Shown: positions 42,510-53,118, counted from the stretch's first letter. The stretch: DNA of 64,000 bases from Terriglobia bacterium (GCA_025363475.1 JANYDS010000012.1:35753-99752); one strand, 5' to 3'. Notes: generated by a model from the sequence alone, not told the origin. Made by a program: numbers and translations.

Positions 42510-43823
42510 TCATGCTGAATCATATTTCCGATAAGCCTCGTCCAGTAATTCCACTACATGCGCCACCCGCATTTCACCGCCGTGTTTGCGGATCCCTGCT
42601 TGCAACTGGATCATACAGCCTGGATTCGCCGTTGCCACCACCTGCGCTTTCGTCGCATTCACGTTGACCATCTTGCTCTTGAGAATGTCCATGGAAAGCT
42701 CGGTGTGCAGTACGTTGTAAATTCCCGCGCTGCCACAACAGATATCGGCCATCGGCATCTCACGGAACTCAAGGCCGGGTATCCGCCGCAGCAGTTCACG
42801 CGGGGCATTGCGAATCTTCTGGCCGTGCGTGAGGTGGCATGAATCCTGATAGGTCACCGTCTGTTCGAGCAGTCCGAAATTCCGGTTTAGCGGGATCGAA
42901 ACCAGGAACTCCGTCACATCTTTCATCAGGCTTTTGAAGGTGCGTGCGCGCTCGGCATATTCCGCATCATGCTCCAGCAGTTCGTCGTATTCCTTAAGCG
43001 TGGAGCCACAGCCTGCGGCGTTGGTAATGATCGCGTCAAAACCGCCGCCCAGCACAGCATCGATATTGTTCCGCGCCAGTTTGCGGGCTTCATCGCGGAT
43101 TCCCGCATGAACGTGCAGTGCCCCGCAGCAGCCCTGCCCCTGGGGGACCACAACTTCACAGCCGTTTTTTTGCAGCACCCGGATCGTGGCTTCGTTCAAG
43201 CGCGCGAACGCTATGTTCGCGATGCACCCGGCCATCATTGCCACTCGATATTTCTGTTCGCCTTCAGCGGGAAAAGTGCGGCCAATCTGCCGGAAAAAGA
43301 AAGGAATTTCTACGGTCGGCGTGAGGGCTTCGCGAGCACTGAGTCCGCCGATAAGGCGCAACAAGCCCGAGGCGCGTATCAGTTTCTGCAAACCCGAAAC
43401 CTGGTACGCGTACAGACCGATTCCCGCGCCGGTCAGCAGCGTCGGCGAAGGCAACAGTTTGCGAAAAACGAAATTGCGTACGGTGCGGGCAAGCCACGGG
43501 CGCTCGGTCCGGGCCTCGATATCAGCGCGCGCCGCTTCCACCAGCTTGCCGTACTGCACACCCGACGGGCATGCAGTTTCGCAGCCCCGGCAGGCCAGGC
43601 ACAGGTCAATGTGTTCGCGGTAGGAATCTGAAACCGGCTGCCCTTCCGCAACCTGCACCATTTGATAAATGCGCCCGCGCGGCGAATCCATCTCGACGCC
43701 CAGTTCCCGGTAAGTGGGACACGCGTTCAGGCACAGGCCGCAGTGAACACATTTGTCGAGATCCGCCAGCAGCGGCGCATCGGGACTGGTGCCCGCCAGA
43801 ATCACAGGTTTAGATACGGCCAA
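42510..43823 (-). CDS. glcF: glycolate oxidase iron-sulfur subunit GlcF
   Basis: The product is 437 residues from TTG 43823 (14-nt overlap with glcE); TTG 43859 is the longer alternative. Two 4Fe-4S clusters are seen: CVHCGLCLNACPTY and CLACRGCETACPSG. Two CCG domains (GQGCCGALHVHAG, ICCGSAGIYNVL) follow, as in GlcF and heterodisulfide-reductase-like subunits. It passes electrons from glycolate oxidation to the membrane quinone pool. No glcD-like catalytic subunit lies next to it in this window. Confidence 0.9.
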   Translation of the reverse strand: MAVSKPVILAGTSPDAPLLADLDKCVHCGLCLNACPTYRELGVEMDSPRGRIYQMVQVAEGQPVSDSYREHIDLCLACRGCETACPSGVQYGKLVEAARADIEARTERPWLARTVRNFVFRKLLPSPTLLTGAGIGLYAYQVSGLQKLIRASGLLRLIGGLSAREALTPTVEIPFFFRQIGRTFPAEGEQKYRVAMMAGCIANIAFARLNEATIRVLQKNGCEVVVPQGQGCCGALHVHAGIRDEARKLARNNIDAVLGGGFDAIITNAAGCGSTLKEYDELLEHDAEYAERARTFKSLMKDVTEFLVSIPLNRNFGLLEQTVTYQDSCHLTHGQKIRNAPRELLRRIPGLEFREMPMADICCGSAGIYNVLHTELSMDILKSKMVNVNATKAQVVATANPGCMIQLQAGIRKHGGEMRVAHVVELLDEAYRKYDSA

Positions 43824-44970
43824 AGAGTCGCCCCCGGTTGAGCAGATTGTTGGGATCAAACATATGTTTTACCTGCTCCATGATCGCAAAATCGGCACCA
43901 GGTTCGGGCCACAATACCAGCTTGCTTTTCGCCGCTTCGGTTGAGAATTCAATGACTGCTTTCCAGCCGCGTTTATTCGCTGCCGCTGCGCAGCGTGCCG
44001 CATTTTCGGGGCGGCTGAACCAGCCTCGCACCACGCCTGAAGCCGCATGAGCGTGGCCCGGCGCGTCAATGGATTCAAGTGCGGCTGCGCAATCAGTGAT
44101 CGATGTGGAAAGGCGAACCACTGCGCCTTCCTCAAACTTGTCGAGGAACTTCGGCGTTACTTCGTTCAGTGCATTGGAGAGGTGCCGCTCTTCTTCAAGG
44201 GTCAGCGCGCGGCCGGGGCCGAAGGCACCAGCCTCCCGCAGGGAACGCTCAATCACGGCCTCATTACCTGCGAACTGGATAGCCAGAGTGAAAGACTTCA
44301 GCATCAGCTGTGCCGAAAGCACCGGGTTCAGCAACTCCACGGCCACCGGGTTCAGAACGCCGCGGATGGCAGCATCGCGGGCCTCCATCGCTGATTTCAA
44401 ATCCCCAAATGTGAGCAGAATCGTGCGCGAGAGTTTCGGCAGCGGCGTCAGTTTGAAGTTGACCGAAGCGATTCCTGCCAGGGTGCCGAACGACCCGATC
44501 ATGAGTTTGCCCATATCGAGTCCGGCGACGTTCTTAACCACCATGCCGCCGGTATCAACCAGTTTGCCGTCCATGGTGGCGAATTTCATGCCGATCACGA
44601 GGTCGCGGGCCGTGCCATACAACTTGCGCCGCGCGCCACTGATGTTCGCAGCAATCATGCCGCCCACGGTGGCCTGATTGCCATAGGGGCCATCCAGCGG
44701 AATCATCTGGCCATTGCGTGCCAGTTCCGCGTTTAGATCAGTGAACGGCATACCCGCTTCCACACTGATGGTTAAATCGCGGGGCTCATACTGCAGAATG
44801 CGGCTCATCCCGGCGGTGGAAATACTTACATCCGCAGGTGAGGACGGCCCTGCCATCAGACGTTTGGAAGCGTTGCCGAAGAGTTCTATGGAGAGCTTGC
44901 GCGCACTGGCGGAGGCAAGCGCTTCACGGAGTTCTTCGGCATTCGCAGGACGCAATAAATTACCGGGCAA
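43810..44970 (-). CDS. glcE: glycolate oxidase FAD-binding subunit GlcE
   Basis: The product is 386 residues. The FAD-binding type 4 domain has VSISTAGMSRILQYEPRDLTISVEAGMPF (quoted in part), GGMIAANISGARRKLYG and VVKNVAGLDMGKLMIGSFGTLA. The C-terminal FDPNNLLNRGRLFG is typical of GlcD/GlcE proteins. The start is TTG 44970, directly preceded by an in-frame stop, so few alternatives exist. With GlcF it forms part of the glycolate dehydrogenase complex, but the larger GlcD subunit must come from elsewhere in the genome. Confidence 0.88.
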   Translation of the reverse strand: MPGNLLRPANAEELREALASASARKLSIELFGNASKRLMAGPSSPADVSISTAGMSRILQYEPRDLTISVEAGMPFTDLNAELARNGQMIPLDGPYGNQATVGGMIAANISGARRKLYGTARDLVIGMKFATMDGKLVDTGGMVVKNVAGLDMGKLMIGSFGTLAGIASVNFKLTPLPKLSRTILLTFGDLKSAMEARDAAIRGVLNPVAVELLNPVLSAQLMLKSFTLAIQFAGNEAVIERSLREAGAFGPGRALTLEEERHLSNALNEVTPKFLDKFEEGAVVRLSTSITDCAAALESIDAPGHAHAASGVVRGWFSRPENAARCAAAANKRGWKAVIEFSTEAAKSKLVLWPEPGADFAIMEQVKHMFDPNNLLNRGRLFGRI

Positions 44971-44994
44971 TCCACTACTCTAGCCCAGTGCTGG

Positions 44995-45285
44995 TCAGGC
45001 ACCACCCAGAAATGAGATATAGCCATCGTAAACCCAGACACAGACCATGCCCAGCGCGGCCAGACCCCAGACCATGCTCACCGTTTTGATCATTGAATTC
45101 AGGTGCTCGACTTTGGCGACCACCTCGCGTTGTTCGGCCGCCATGGAAGCATGGGCTGCATCGAGTATGACGATATTTTCTTCCCGGAAACCGGTTAGAT
45201 AACGCCACATGAAGAGTGCCGCGAGCACTGCCGTGATCGCGCCCCAGATTATTAAGAGCAAGTTAGGAAAAGCAAATCCAGTCAT
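44995..45285 (-). CDS. small two-helix membrane protein, unknown
   Basis: The product is 96 residues. Membrane helices lie at about 7-29 (PNLLLIIWGAITAVLAALFMW) and 68-90 (TVSMVWGLAALGMVCVWVYDG), joined by a charged helical linker. No family is recognised. It precedes glcE on the same strand by 24 nt and may be the first gene of that operon. The clean ATG and hydrophobic pattern support it being real. Confidence 0.65.
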   Translation of the reverse strand: MTGFAFPNLLLIIWGAITAVLAALFMWRYLTGFREENIVILDAAHASMAAEQREVVAKVEHLNSMIKTVSMVWGLAALGMVCVWVYDGYISFLGGA

Positions 45286-45337
45286 GTCTCACCATCCGGT
45301 TCGATTGAATCACCATGCGATGCCGGTGTCAATGGGC

Positions 45338-46180
45338 CTAATATTGACCGCGCGGGGGCGACGTGGATTTCAGCGTGCCCGCGAAGACTTCCCGTACGGA
45401 GTCATAGCGAATGTTGTATTCAAGTAGCGGGTAGTTGTACTCACGGAGATCCTGCTGATACTGCCAGTGCCCAGGCTCGGTTGGCGGTTTGATGAAAAAA
45501 TCCTGGACCCAGATCGCAGTCGTGCTTTCCGGGCTGCCGTTCGGCACGGTCTTATTGCCGCCATCTTCACCCAGCATCAAATAGTCGGTGATTTTCATTT
45601 CAAGTTGATAGCGGATGACGCGGTCCTGTCTCACACTGTAGCCGGTCAGCATGGTTTGCAGCGATGAGCAGGATTCAGCTTCGAGGAAACGAATTTCGAG
45701 CGGGAGACCATCTCCATTCACGTCACTCAAGGTGAGCAGGGCGGGTTTGCCCTCGGTACCTTTCGCGACACCGGGGACAGAATAGAGGCCGGGCAGAATT
45801 CGGTAGGGAAGATTGAAAGTGTCGGGACCGCGGCCCGGATGCTGAATCTTTTCCGTACTGATGAGTTGCCCGGTGGCAGTATCGGCAACCGAAAAGCGCG
45901 TGGGGCCTGAGTAATAGCTGCCGAGAGTGGTTTCGGGGCAGCTATAGGGGTGCGCGGCTGAGTCGTGACCGCGGTCATGCTTCTGCGGAGCAATCATCCA
46001 GAGAATCAGTTCACGGTTCTTGTGGATGGCTTCAGGAACAGGAACGCGCTCGACTATCAGAGCGTTGGCGGGCAGAGCGTTGGCAGGCAGAGCGTTGGCG
46101 GGAAGGCTCGATTGCGCAAAAAGCACGCTGCTAAATGCAAACGCCGCACTCATAAAAATTTTGCAGACAGATTTAGCCAC
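45338..46180 (-). CDS. exported protein of unknown function with LPANA repeats
   Basis: GTG 46180 gives 280 residues beginning with a signal-like segment (VCKIFMSAAFAFSSVLFAQ); the track's 46207 and ATG 46153 are alternatives. Just after the signal peptide come three LPANA units encoded by a 15-bp DNA repeat. The rest is strand-rich (HPYSCPETTLGSYYSGPTRF, LSDVNGDGLPLEIRFLEAESC) with DVNGDG like a calcium-binding loop. I recognise no family. It is likely periplasmic. Confidence 0.65.
   Translation of the reverse strand: MAKSVCKIFMSAAFAFSSVLFAQSSLPANALPANALPANALIVERVPVPEAIHKNRELILWMIAPQKHDRGHDSAAHPYSCPETTLGSYYSGPTRFSVADTATGQLISTEKIQHPGRGPDTFNLPYRILPGLYSVPGVAKGTEGKPALLTLSDVNGDGLPLEIRFLEAESCSSLQTMLTGYSVRQDRVIRYQLEMKITDYLMLGEDGGNKTVPNGSPESTTAIWVQDFFIKPPTEPGHWQYQQDLREYNYPLLEYNIRYDSVREVFAGTLKSTSPPRGQY
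46061..46105. repeat. three 15-bp tandem repeats inside the 45338 gene
   Basis: AGCGTTGGCGGGCAG, AGCGTTGGCAGGCAG and AGCGTTGGCGGGAAG lie head to tail, encoding LPANA three times on the minus strand. The units stay in frame, so copy-number change would alter only the length of the linker behind the signal peptide. Confidence 0.9.
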
Positions 46181-46285
46181 AGGGTCTACCCATATTGTTC
46201 CATGCAAGGTTCAACAATGTTCCGTGCCGGGCAAATTGCGCTGGCCGCGACATTGCTACACTGAGGTGCGTTTTGGCCCTTTAAA

Positions 46286-46501
46286 ATGTCCCGACAAACT
46301 TTAAGCACTCTTCTTCTCGCCGGTATTTTTCTTTTTGTGACACTGGCCCTGGTCACGCTCATTCCTCACGAGAACAAGATGGTGAGTGATCTGGGGTATC
46401 ACACGCTGTGTCCATTTGCTCCGTATAGTACGCTCTCGCTCCTGTTTCTTGCGGGTCTGGCGTGGGGCGTGCGGCAGCATGTCGAGTCCCAGCAAGCCTG
46501 A
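46286..46501 (+). CDS. small membrane protein, unknown
   Basis: The product is 71 residues with helices at about 7-27 (STLLLAGIFLFVTLALVTLI) and 46-62 (YSTLSLLFLAGLAWGV), separated by HENKMVSDLGYHTLCPFAP. It resembles conserved small hypothetical membrane proteins of Acidobacteria, but I cannot name a family. A weak promoter (TTGCGC, 17 bp, TACACT-like) lies upstream of the ATG. It is separated from the following Mo-enzyme gene by 54 bp. Confidence 0.6.
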   Translation: MSRQTLSTLLLAGIFLFVTLALVTLIPHENKMVSDLGYHTLCPFAPYSTLSLLFLAGLAWGVRQHVESQQA

Positions 46502-46555
46502 GCTGACCGCCGCAGGTGTCGGCTCGTGCACTTGACGCAAAAGTCATATAGTTGA

Positions 46556-48826
46556 GTGATGGCCAAAGTAAAGCGGCGTCATTTTATCCGTTATATTGCG
46601 GGGACGGTTGGTGGGCTGGCGATCGGATGGTCTCTGCTGCCACCCCGTCAGCGCCTGACACCCGGAGACCCGTTGCCTGTTGCACCGGGCCAGGTAGCGC
46701 TTAACGGCTGGGTGAAGATTTCGCCTGACGACACAGTGACGGTAGTGATGTCGCAGGCGGAGATGGGACAGGGTATTCATACCAGCCTGGCCATGCTGCT
46801 GGCGGATGAGATGGACGCCAGTTGGGACCGCGTGAAGCTGGAGCAATCCACGCTGGACAAAATTTACAACAATCAGGCCGAAATTCTGGATGCGCTGCCC
46901 TTCCAGCCCGATGAGAATGGCTATGGCAAGCGCGCGGCACGGTGGATGGTGGCTAAGATTGTCCGCGAAGTTCCCGGAGCAATGGGCACTGGCGGATCTT
47001 CCAGCGTGAATGATTTGTGGTTGCCCATGCGTGAGGCCGGCGCTTCGGCACGGGCAGCGCTGATTGCCGCTGCGACGGATACGTGGAAGGTGCCAGTGAA
47101 CGAATGCCGCGCAGAAGCGGGCCGCGTAATTCATACTTCCGGCAAGAGCGCTTCCTATGGCGAACTGGCCGCGCGGGCGGGGCAACTGGGTGTGCCGAAA
47201 AATGTGGCATTGAAAGACCCTTCAGCATTTAAACTCATTGGCAAGCCCGTGAAGCGCCTCGATAACCCGGGCAAGATCAATGGCGCGGCCATTTACAGCC
47301 TGGATATGCTGCCGCCGGGTCTGCTCTATGCGAGCGTGAAGATGTGCCCCACGCTGGGCGGCAAAGTTACGCGCTTTGACGGCTCGGCTGCACAGGCGTT
47401 GCCTGGTGTGCGCAAGGTAGTGAAGCTTGAGCCATATGCCGGCGGCCTGGCAAGTTATGGTGCAGGTACGGGCGGCGTGGCGGTGATTGCGGATACGCCG
47501 TTTCATGCGATGCGCGCCGTAGAGAAAGTATCGGTGGAGTGGGATCACGGTCCCGCGGCCGGGCTTTCGAGTCGGGACGCGATCAACGCGCTGTCGCAGG
47601 CACTCGACAAAAATGCCGGCAAAGTTCATTTCTCGCACGGGGATTCGGAAGGAGCGATGAAGGGGGCTGCGAAGACGATTACGGCTGAGTATCGTGCTCC
47701 GTTTCTGGCGCACGCGACGATGGAACCAATGAACTGCACCGTGCAATTCAAAGATGGCGCTGCCACTGTGTGGGCTCCAGCGCAGGGTCCGGCATTCGCA
47801 GTGAATGCCGTGGCTGGCGTACTGGGAATCAAGGCCAGCAAGGTGAAGCTGATTATTCCGCAGTTGGGCGGAGGCTTTGGGCGGCGCACCTTTGTGGATG
47901 CAGTGTCGCAGGCTGCGGCCATCGCGAAAGAAGCGGATGGCTTGCCGGTACAGACCTTCTGGTCGCGCGAAGAAGACATGACGCACGACTATTACCGGCC
48001 AGCGTTTGTTTCGCGACATAAGGCCGGGTTTGATGCGCAGGGGAAGCTGGTGGCGTGGCAGGCTGCGACCGCAGGCTCCAGCATGGGCGCGCCTTCTTTC
48101 ATTGATGGTTCGAGCAAAGGCGCGGCAGATACCGGGTATGGATTTTTGAATGCACGCGTTACGCATCAAGGTACGGATTCGCTGGTGCCAGTGGGTATCT
48201 GGCGGTCCGTTGGCCATTCGTATAACGCTTTCTTTACCGAGAGTTTTATTGATGAAGCGGCTGCGGCCGCGGGTCAGGACCCGGTGGCTTTCCGTGAAAA
48301 TTTGCTGAAAGACAACCCTCGGCTGCTGCGCGTGTTGAAGCGTGCGGCAGAGCTTTCAGGCTGGGGGCAGCCGCTTGCGCCTGCGCCGGACGGGGCAAAG
48401 ACAGCGAGGGGGATTGCGCTGCATCCGTGCTTCGGCAGTGTGATTGCGAATGTTGCGGAGGTTTCGGTTGGCGAGGGCCGAAAGATTCGTGTTCACCGCG
48501 TTGTTTGCGTACTGGATTGCGGATTTCCGCTGAATCCCAACCTGATTAAGCAGCAGATGGAAGGCGGAATTGTGTTTGGTCTTTCTGCTGCGCTGCAGGG
48601 CGAGATCACTGTAGAAAAGGGGCAAGTTCAGCAGAAGAATTTCGACACCTATGCTCCGCTGCGGATGCGTGATTGTCCTGTGATTGAGACGGATATTCTT
48701 GCGAGTGCGGAACATCCGGGCGGTGTGGGCGAGACGGGTACGCCAACGATTGCTCCGGCTGTTGCCAATGCTGTCTTTGCGCTCACAGGACAGCGACTGC
48801 GTTCACTGCCGTTGAAGCTCGTTTAA
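46556..48826 (+). CDS. xanthine-dehydrogenase-family molybdopterin-binding subunit (IorB-like)
   Basis: The product is 756 residues with an RR-type export signal ([21 protein letters not shown]). Molybdopterin-binding signatures are [41 protein letters not shown] and the C-terminal [22 protein letters not shown] with the catalytic glutamate. This is the isoquinoline-1-oxidoreductase-like two-subunit type, which hydroxylates an N-heterocycle or oxidises an aldehyde and uses a cytochrome acceptor instead of an FAD subunit. The 2Fe-2S subunit follows 22 nt later. The substrate is unknown. Confidence 0.9.
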   Translation: MMAKVKRRHFIRYIAGTVGGLAIGWSLLPPRQRLTPGDPLPVAPGQVALNGWVKISPDDTVTVVMSQAEMGQGIHTSLAMLLADEMDASWDRVKLEQSTLDKIYNNQAEILDALPFQPDENGYGKRAARWMVAKIVREVPGAMGTGGSSSVNDLWLPMREAGASARAALIAAATDTWKVPVNECRAEAGRVIHTSGKSASYGELAARAGQLGVPKNVALKDPSAFKLIGKPVKRLDNPGKINGAAIYSLDMLPPGLLYASVKMCPTLGGKVTRFDGSAAQALPGVRKVVKLEPYAGGLASYGAGTGGVAVIADTPFHAMRAVEKVSVEWDHGPAAGLSSRDAINALSQALDKNAGKVHFSHGDSEGAMKGAAKTITAEYRAPFLAHATMEPMNCTVQFKDGAATVWAPAQGPAFAVNAVAGVLGIKASKVKLIIPQLGGGFGRRTFVDAVSQAAAIAKEADGLPVQTFWSREEDMTHDYYRPAFVSRHKAGFDAQGKLVAWQAATAGSSMGAPSFIDGSSKGAADTGYGFLNARVTHQGTDSLVPVGIWRSVGHSYNAFFTESFIDEAAAAAGQDPVAFRENLLKDNPRLLRVLKRAAELSGWGQPLAPAPDGAKTARGIALHPCFGSVIANVAEVSVGEGRKIRVHRVVCVLDCGFPLNPNLIKQQMEGGIVFGLSAALQGEITVEKGQVQQKNFDTYAPLRMRDCPVIETDILASAEHPGGVGETGTPTIAPAVANAVFALTGQRLRSLPLKLV

Positions 48827-48848
48827 TTTACCGCGGGAGAAAATCGCC

Positions 48849-49301
48849 ATGCTTACGATAAAAATTAACGGCCAGGATACTGCGGTAAATGCCGAGCCGG
48901 ACACTCCGCTGCTATGGGTGCTGCGGGGTGAACTGAAACTAGTGGGGACGAAATACGGCTGCGGCCAGGCGCTTTGTGGCGCTTGCATGGTCCATCTCGA
49001 TGACGAGGCGGTGCACTCCTGCGTGACGCCGGTTTCGGCAGTGGGGACCCGTTCCGTCACTACAATTGAAGGCTTGCAGGGGAACGAGGCCGATGCACTG
49101 CGACACGCATGGACGGATATTGATGTGGTGCAGTGCGGGTATTGTCAGAGCGGGCAGATCATGTCCGCGTGTGCTTTGTTGAAGAAGACGCCGCAGCCCA
49201 CTGACGCCGATGTCGACGCGGCGATGAACGGAAATATTTGCCGGTGCGGCACCTATCCACGAATTCGCGCGGCAATTCATATGGCTGCGGGGAGCAGATA
49301 G
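48849..49301 (+). CDS. (2Fe-2S)-binding subunit of the Mo hydroxylase (IorA-like)
   Basis: The product is 150 residues. The plant-type ferredoxin cluster is [20 protein letters not shown]...HSC, and the second, all-helical cluster is [13 protein letters not shown] and [15 protein letters not shown]. It transfers electrons from the molybdenum site. It follows the large subunit; the reverse order is more common in other genomes. AGAAAATCGCC with GGGAG precedes the ATG. It is followed at once (no gap) by the HupE-like gene. Confidence 0.95.
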   Translation: MLTIKINGQDTAVNAEPDTPLLWVLRGELKLVGTKYGCGQALCGACMVHLDDEAVHSCVTPVSAVGTRSVTTIEGLQGNEADALRHAWTDIDVVQCGYCQSGQIMSACALLKKTPQPTDADVDAAMNGNICRCGTYPRIRAAIHMAAGSR

Positions 49302-49994
49302 ATGCGACTTTCCCGACTGACGTTTTTTGCCCTCTTCGTTCTGATGCTCACCTGGCCGGGCCTGGCTGGTGCGCATAACGTATCCGGCAGGGATGCCAGT
49401 TTTGTGCAGTCGCACGAGGGCGCGGCGATTATTCCGTTCATCTACCTCGGAGCCAAACACATGGTGACGGGCTATGACCATCTGGCCTTCCTGCTGGGCG
49501 TAGTATTTTGTCTCTACCGAATGAAGGATGTTGTTTTGTATGTCAGCCTGTTCACGTTAGGGCACAGCCTCACGCTGCTGGGTGGGGTCCTGGGCGGAAT
49601 TCATGCAAACCCATATGTCATCGACGCCATCATCGGACTCTCCGTAGTCTACAAAGCCTTCGACAACATGGATGGCTTCAAACGTCTTTTCGGATTTGAG
49701 CCGAATACCAAAATTGCGGTTCTGGTTTTTGGCTTGTTCCACGGCTTTGGTCTGGCAACCAAACTTCAGGAACTGGATCTGGGCAGCAACGGGCTGGTGA
49801 CAAACATTCTCAGTTTTAACGTGGGCGTGGAGTTGGGACAAGCGCTGGCGCTGGCCGCGATATTGATCGTTTTGAGTTTCTGGCGAACCCGCACAGGCTT
49901 TTCCCGTTACGTGTTCGCCTCCAGTACCGTGCTGATGGCCGTCGGCTTTGTGCTGACGGGATACCAGCTCGCCGGCTATTTTGTGGCAGCGTAA
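49302..49994 (+). CDS. HupE/UreJ-family membrane protein (short form)
   Basis: The product is 230 residues with a signal-like first helix (FFALFVLMLTWPGLAGAH). The conserved blocks GAKHMVTGYDHLAFLLGVVFCL, LFTLGHSLTLLGGVL and VFGLFHGFGLATKLQEL follow, giving about seven helices. The histidine pattern suggests metal (Ni/Co) binding or transport. It is the second HupE in the window and is much shorter than the 41127 gene. It starts at the base after the 2Fe-2S gene and is followed by its usual membrane-anchor partner. Confidence 0.88.
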   Translation: MRLSRLTFFALFVLMLTWPGLAGAHNVSGRDASFVQSHEGAAIIPFIYLGAKHMVTGYDHLAFLLGVVFCLYRMKDVVLYVSLFTLGHSLTLLGGVLGGIHANPYVIDAIIGLSVVYKAFDNMDGFKRLFGFEPNTKIAVLVFGLFHGFGLATKLQELDLGSNGLVTNILSFNVGVELGQALALAAILIVLSFWRTRTGFSRYVFASSTVLMAVGFVLTGYQLAGYFVAA

Positions 49995-50004
49995 GAGGAG
50001 AATT

Positions 50005-50598
50005 ATGACGCAGGAACAAAGCTCAATCGTGAAGGCAACGGTGATCGCGCTAGCCGTTGCAGTGGTGATTCTGTTTACGATTGTGCTGCCGGCCGAGTAC
50101 GCAATAGATCCATTGCGAACGGGCTCGGCGCTGGGTCTGACTGACCTTGCGGCGACGGCCGAGACGTCCACGGCAGGGCGGGCAACGCCGGCAAAGTCTG
50201 GCATCAACACGCCGGAACAGGCCCTCTACAAAGTGGACGGGGAAGACATCGGGCTCCATCCGGGTCAGGCGATTGAGATGAAGTACCACATGAAAAAAGG
50301 TGCGGTAATGGTCTACGCGTGGAAGGCGACTGGCAAGGTTCAGTTCGAATTCCATGGCGAGCCGGACCAGAAACCGAAGCCGGGTTATTTTGAGAGCTAC
50401 GTACTCGACAATAAGATCGGCCGGGATCACTCCTTCGGATCATTCACCGCGCCCAGCACAGGGATGCATGGATGGTTCCTGCAAAACAAAGAGAAGGAAG
50501 ATGTGCGCATCCGTCTGATGACTGCCGGATTTTTTGATTCAGCGAAGATGTATGCGGGCGGTCCGCCGGAAGATCTTACTGTCGAGGATGTCCAGTAA
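50005..50598 (+). CDS. membrane-anchored periplasmic protein (HupE partner)
   Basis: The start was set at ATG 50005 behind AGAGGAG; the track's 49981 overlaps the hupE stop. The product is 197 residues. One membrane helix at about 10-30 (VIALAVAVVILFTIVLPAEYAI) precedes a periplasmic domain (KKGAVMVYAWKATGKVQFEFHGEPDQKP, GMHGWFLQNKEKEDVRIRLMTAG). Proteins annotated as transmembrane anchor proteins commonly sit beside HupE/UreJ genes. The function is unknown, perhaps metal chaperoning. Confidence 0.8.
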   Translation: MTQEQSSIVKATVIALAVAVVILFTIVLPAEYAIDPLRTGSALGLTDLAATAETSTAGRATPAKSGINTPEQALYKVDGEDIGLHPGQAIEMKYHMKKGAVMVYAWKATGKVQFEFHGEPDQKPKPGYFESYVLDNKIGRDHSFGSFTAPSTGMHGWFLQNKEKEDVRIRLMTAGFFDSAKMYAGGPPEDLTVEDVQ

Positions 50599-50603
50599 TT
50601 ACG

Positions 50604-51341
50604 CTACCAGGGGAGCGCCTGGCCCAGGTGGAAGTAACCACCGGTGAGGCCGTCTTCAGGGAGCAGTGCCAGTTGTACGCCGGTCTTGCCACCTTCAGAA
50701 ATTTCCATGGGGGCGGCATCAGTCCCCATATCTGTTTTTACCCAGCCTGGATGCGCTGAATTTACCTTGATTTTTGTGCCTTGCAACTCGTGCGCGAGGT
50801 GAATGGTGAAGGAATTGAGGGCGGCCTTCGACGAGTCGTAACCGAGGGCTTTGAAATCATAAATGGGGCTCTTTGGGTCTGCGTGGAGGGTCTGGGAGCC
50901 GAGGATGCTCGACATGTTTACGATGCGTCCGGCTTCGCTTTTGCGGATGAGCGGGAGCAACGCCTGAGTGAGCGCGACCGGAGCGAAATAGTTGGTTTCG
51001 AAAATCTGACGCATAACTTCAGTCGGCGTAGTGCTGGCTTTGCCGCCACCGAGGCCTTCTGAGGCGATGCCGGCGTTGTTGATCAGGATGTCAAGGCGGC
51101 CGAAATTCTTTTCAAAAAATGCAGCGGCTGCGGTGTGGTCTGCAGGTTTGGTTACGTCGAGCTTCAGGAAATGCGCGTCAAAGCCCTGACCCTTGAGTAG
51201 TGCGGCCGCTGCTTCGCCTTTTTGCGGATCGCGCGCGGCCAGGACTACGGTGGCTCCAGTTTGTGCAAGTTGTTTCGCCATTTCGAAACCGAGGCCTTTA
51301 TTGGCGCCGGTGATGAGGGCTATCTTCTTTTCGTTTGCCAT
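50604..51341 (-). CDS. short-chain dehydrogenase/reductase
   Basis: The start was set at ATG 51341. The track start at 51617 runs through the upstream toxin remnant. The product is 245 residues of the classical SDR fold. It has the cofactor loop TGANKGLGFEMAKQL, LDILINNAGIA, and the catalytic Ser-Tyr-Lys in MSSILGSQTL and LGYDSSKAALNSF. The HPGWVKTDMG segment follows the active site. It is similar to carbonyl-reductase-like SDRs of broad specificity. The gene is convergent with the HupE partner gene. Confidence 0.9.
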   Translation of the reverse strand: MANEKKIALITGANKGLGFEMAKQLAQTGATVVLAARDPQKGEAAAALLKGQGFDAHFLKLDVTKPADHTAAAAFFEKNFGRLDILINNAGIASEGLGGGKASTTPTEVMRQIFETNYFAPVALTQALLPLIRKSEAGRIVNMSSILGSQTLHADPKSPIYDFKALGYDSSKAALNSFTIHLAHELQGTKIKVNSAHPGWVKTDMGTDAAPMEISEGGKTGVQLALLPEDGLTGGYFHLGQALPW

Positions 51342-51387
51342 ATGACGTGATAGATCGCAAACGGGGCCAAAAGATTCAGACGGGCGG

Positions 51388-51696
51388 CTATTTCGGCTTC
51401 GTGCGCCAGGTCGGCATCTGGCTCCCTGCTCCGTGAAAGACATCCAGGATTTCGATGCCTCGGGAGTATTGGCGGTAATAGGTGACCTGCTTATCCGCCG
51501 GGAACTTCCGACAGCGGGTCCGAACTGGCTGGCGGCGACCCCCTGCTCAGGGATGCCTCGAAATTGTGAGAATGGTTTGAAAAAACCCGGCGACTGCATG
51601 TATGGCCAGATCTGCACCGGCTTGAGCCTCCAGGAACCCGGTTATTTCCTGAAGGTCGCTTGTTGCGGTACGTGCCAGCACTAATGGCGCCAACAC
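51388..51696 (-). pseudogene. ParE/RelE-superfamily toxin remnant
   Basis: From GTG 51696 the frame reads LAPLVLARTATSDLQEITGF ... FFQTILTISRHP and hits TGA. The same frame later reads FPADKQVTYYRQYSRGIEIL and DVFHGAGSQ to a stop at 51388. The ends match ParE toxins (ARxAxxDLxEIxxFL at the start; FPxxxxxxYYRxxxxGIEILxVxHGA at the end). Between them either one nonsense codon or two compensating frameshifts break it; the intermediate frame reads PEQGVAASQFGPAVGS. No antitoxin is recognisable beside it. This fills the 380-bp gap between argG and the SDR gene. Confidence 0.65.
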
Positions 51697-51721
51697 ATGC
51701 AAAAGATTCAGGAGGCGTGCA

Positions 51722-53104
<1,383 letters not shown>

Positions 53105-53118
53105 TCAGAATAGCGTGT

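Noticed and set aside
46061-46105. Short repeats considered as a CRISPR-like array
   Set aside because: Units are 15 bp, contiguous without spacers, and in frame inside a coding gene.
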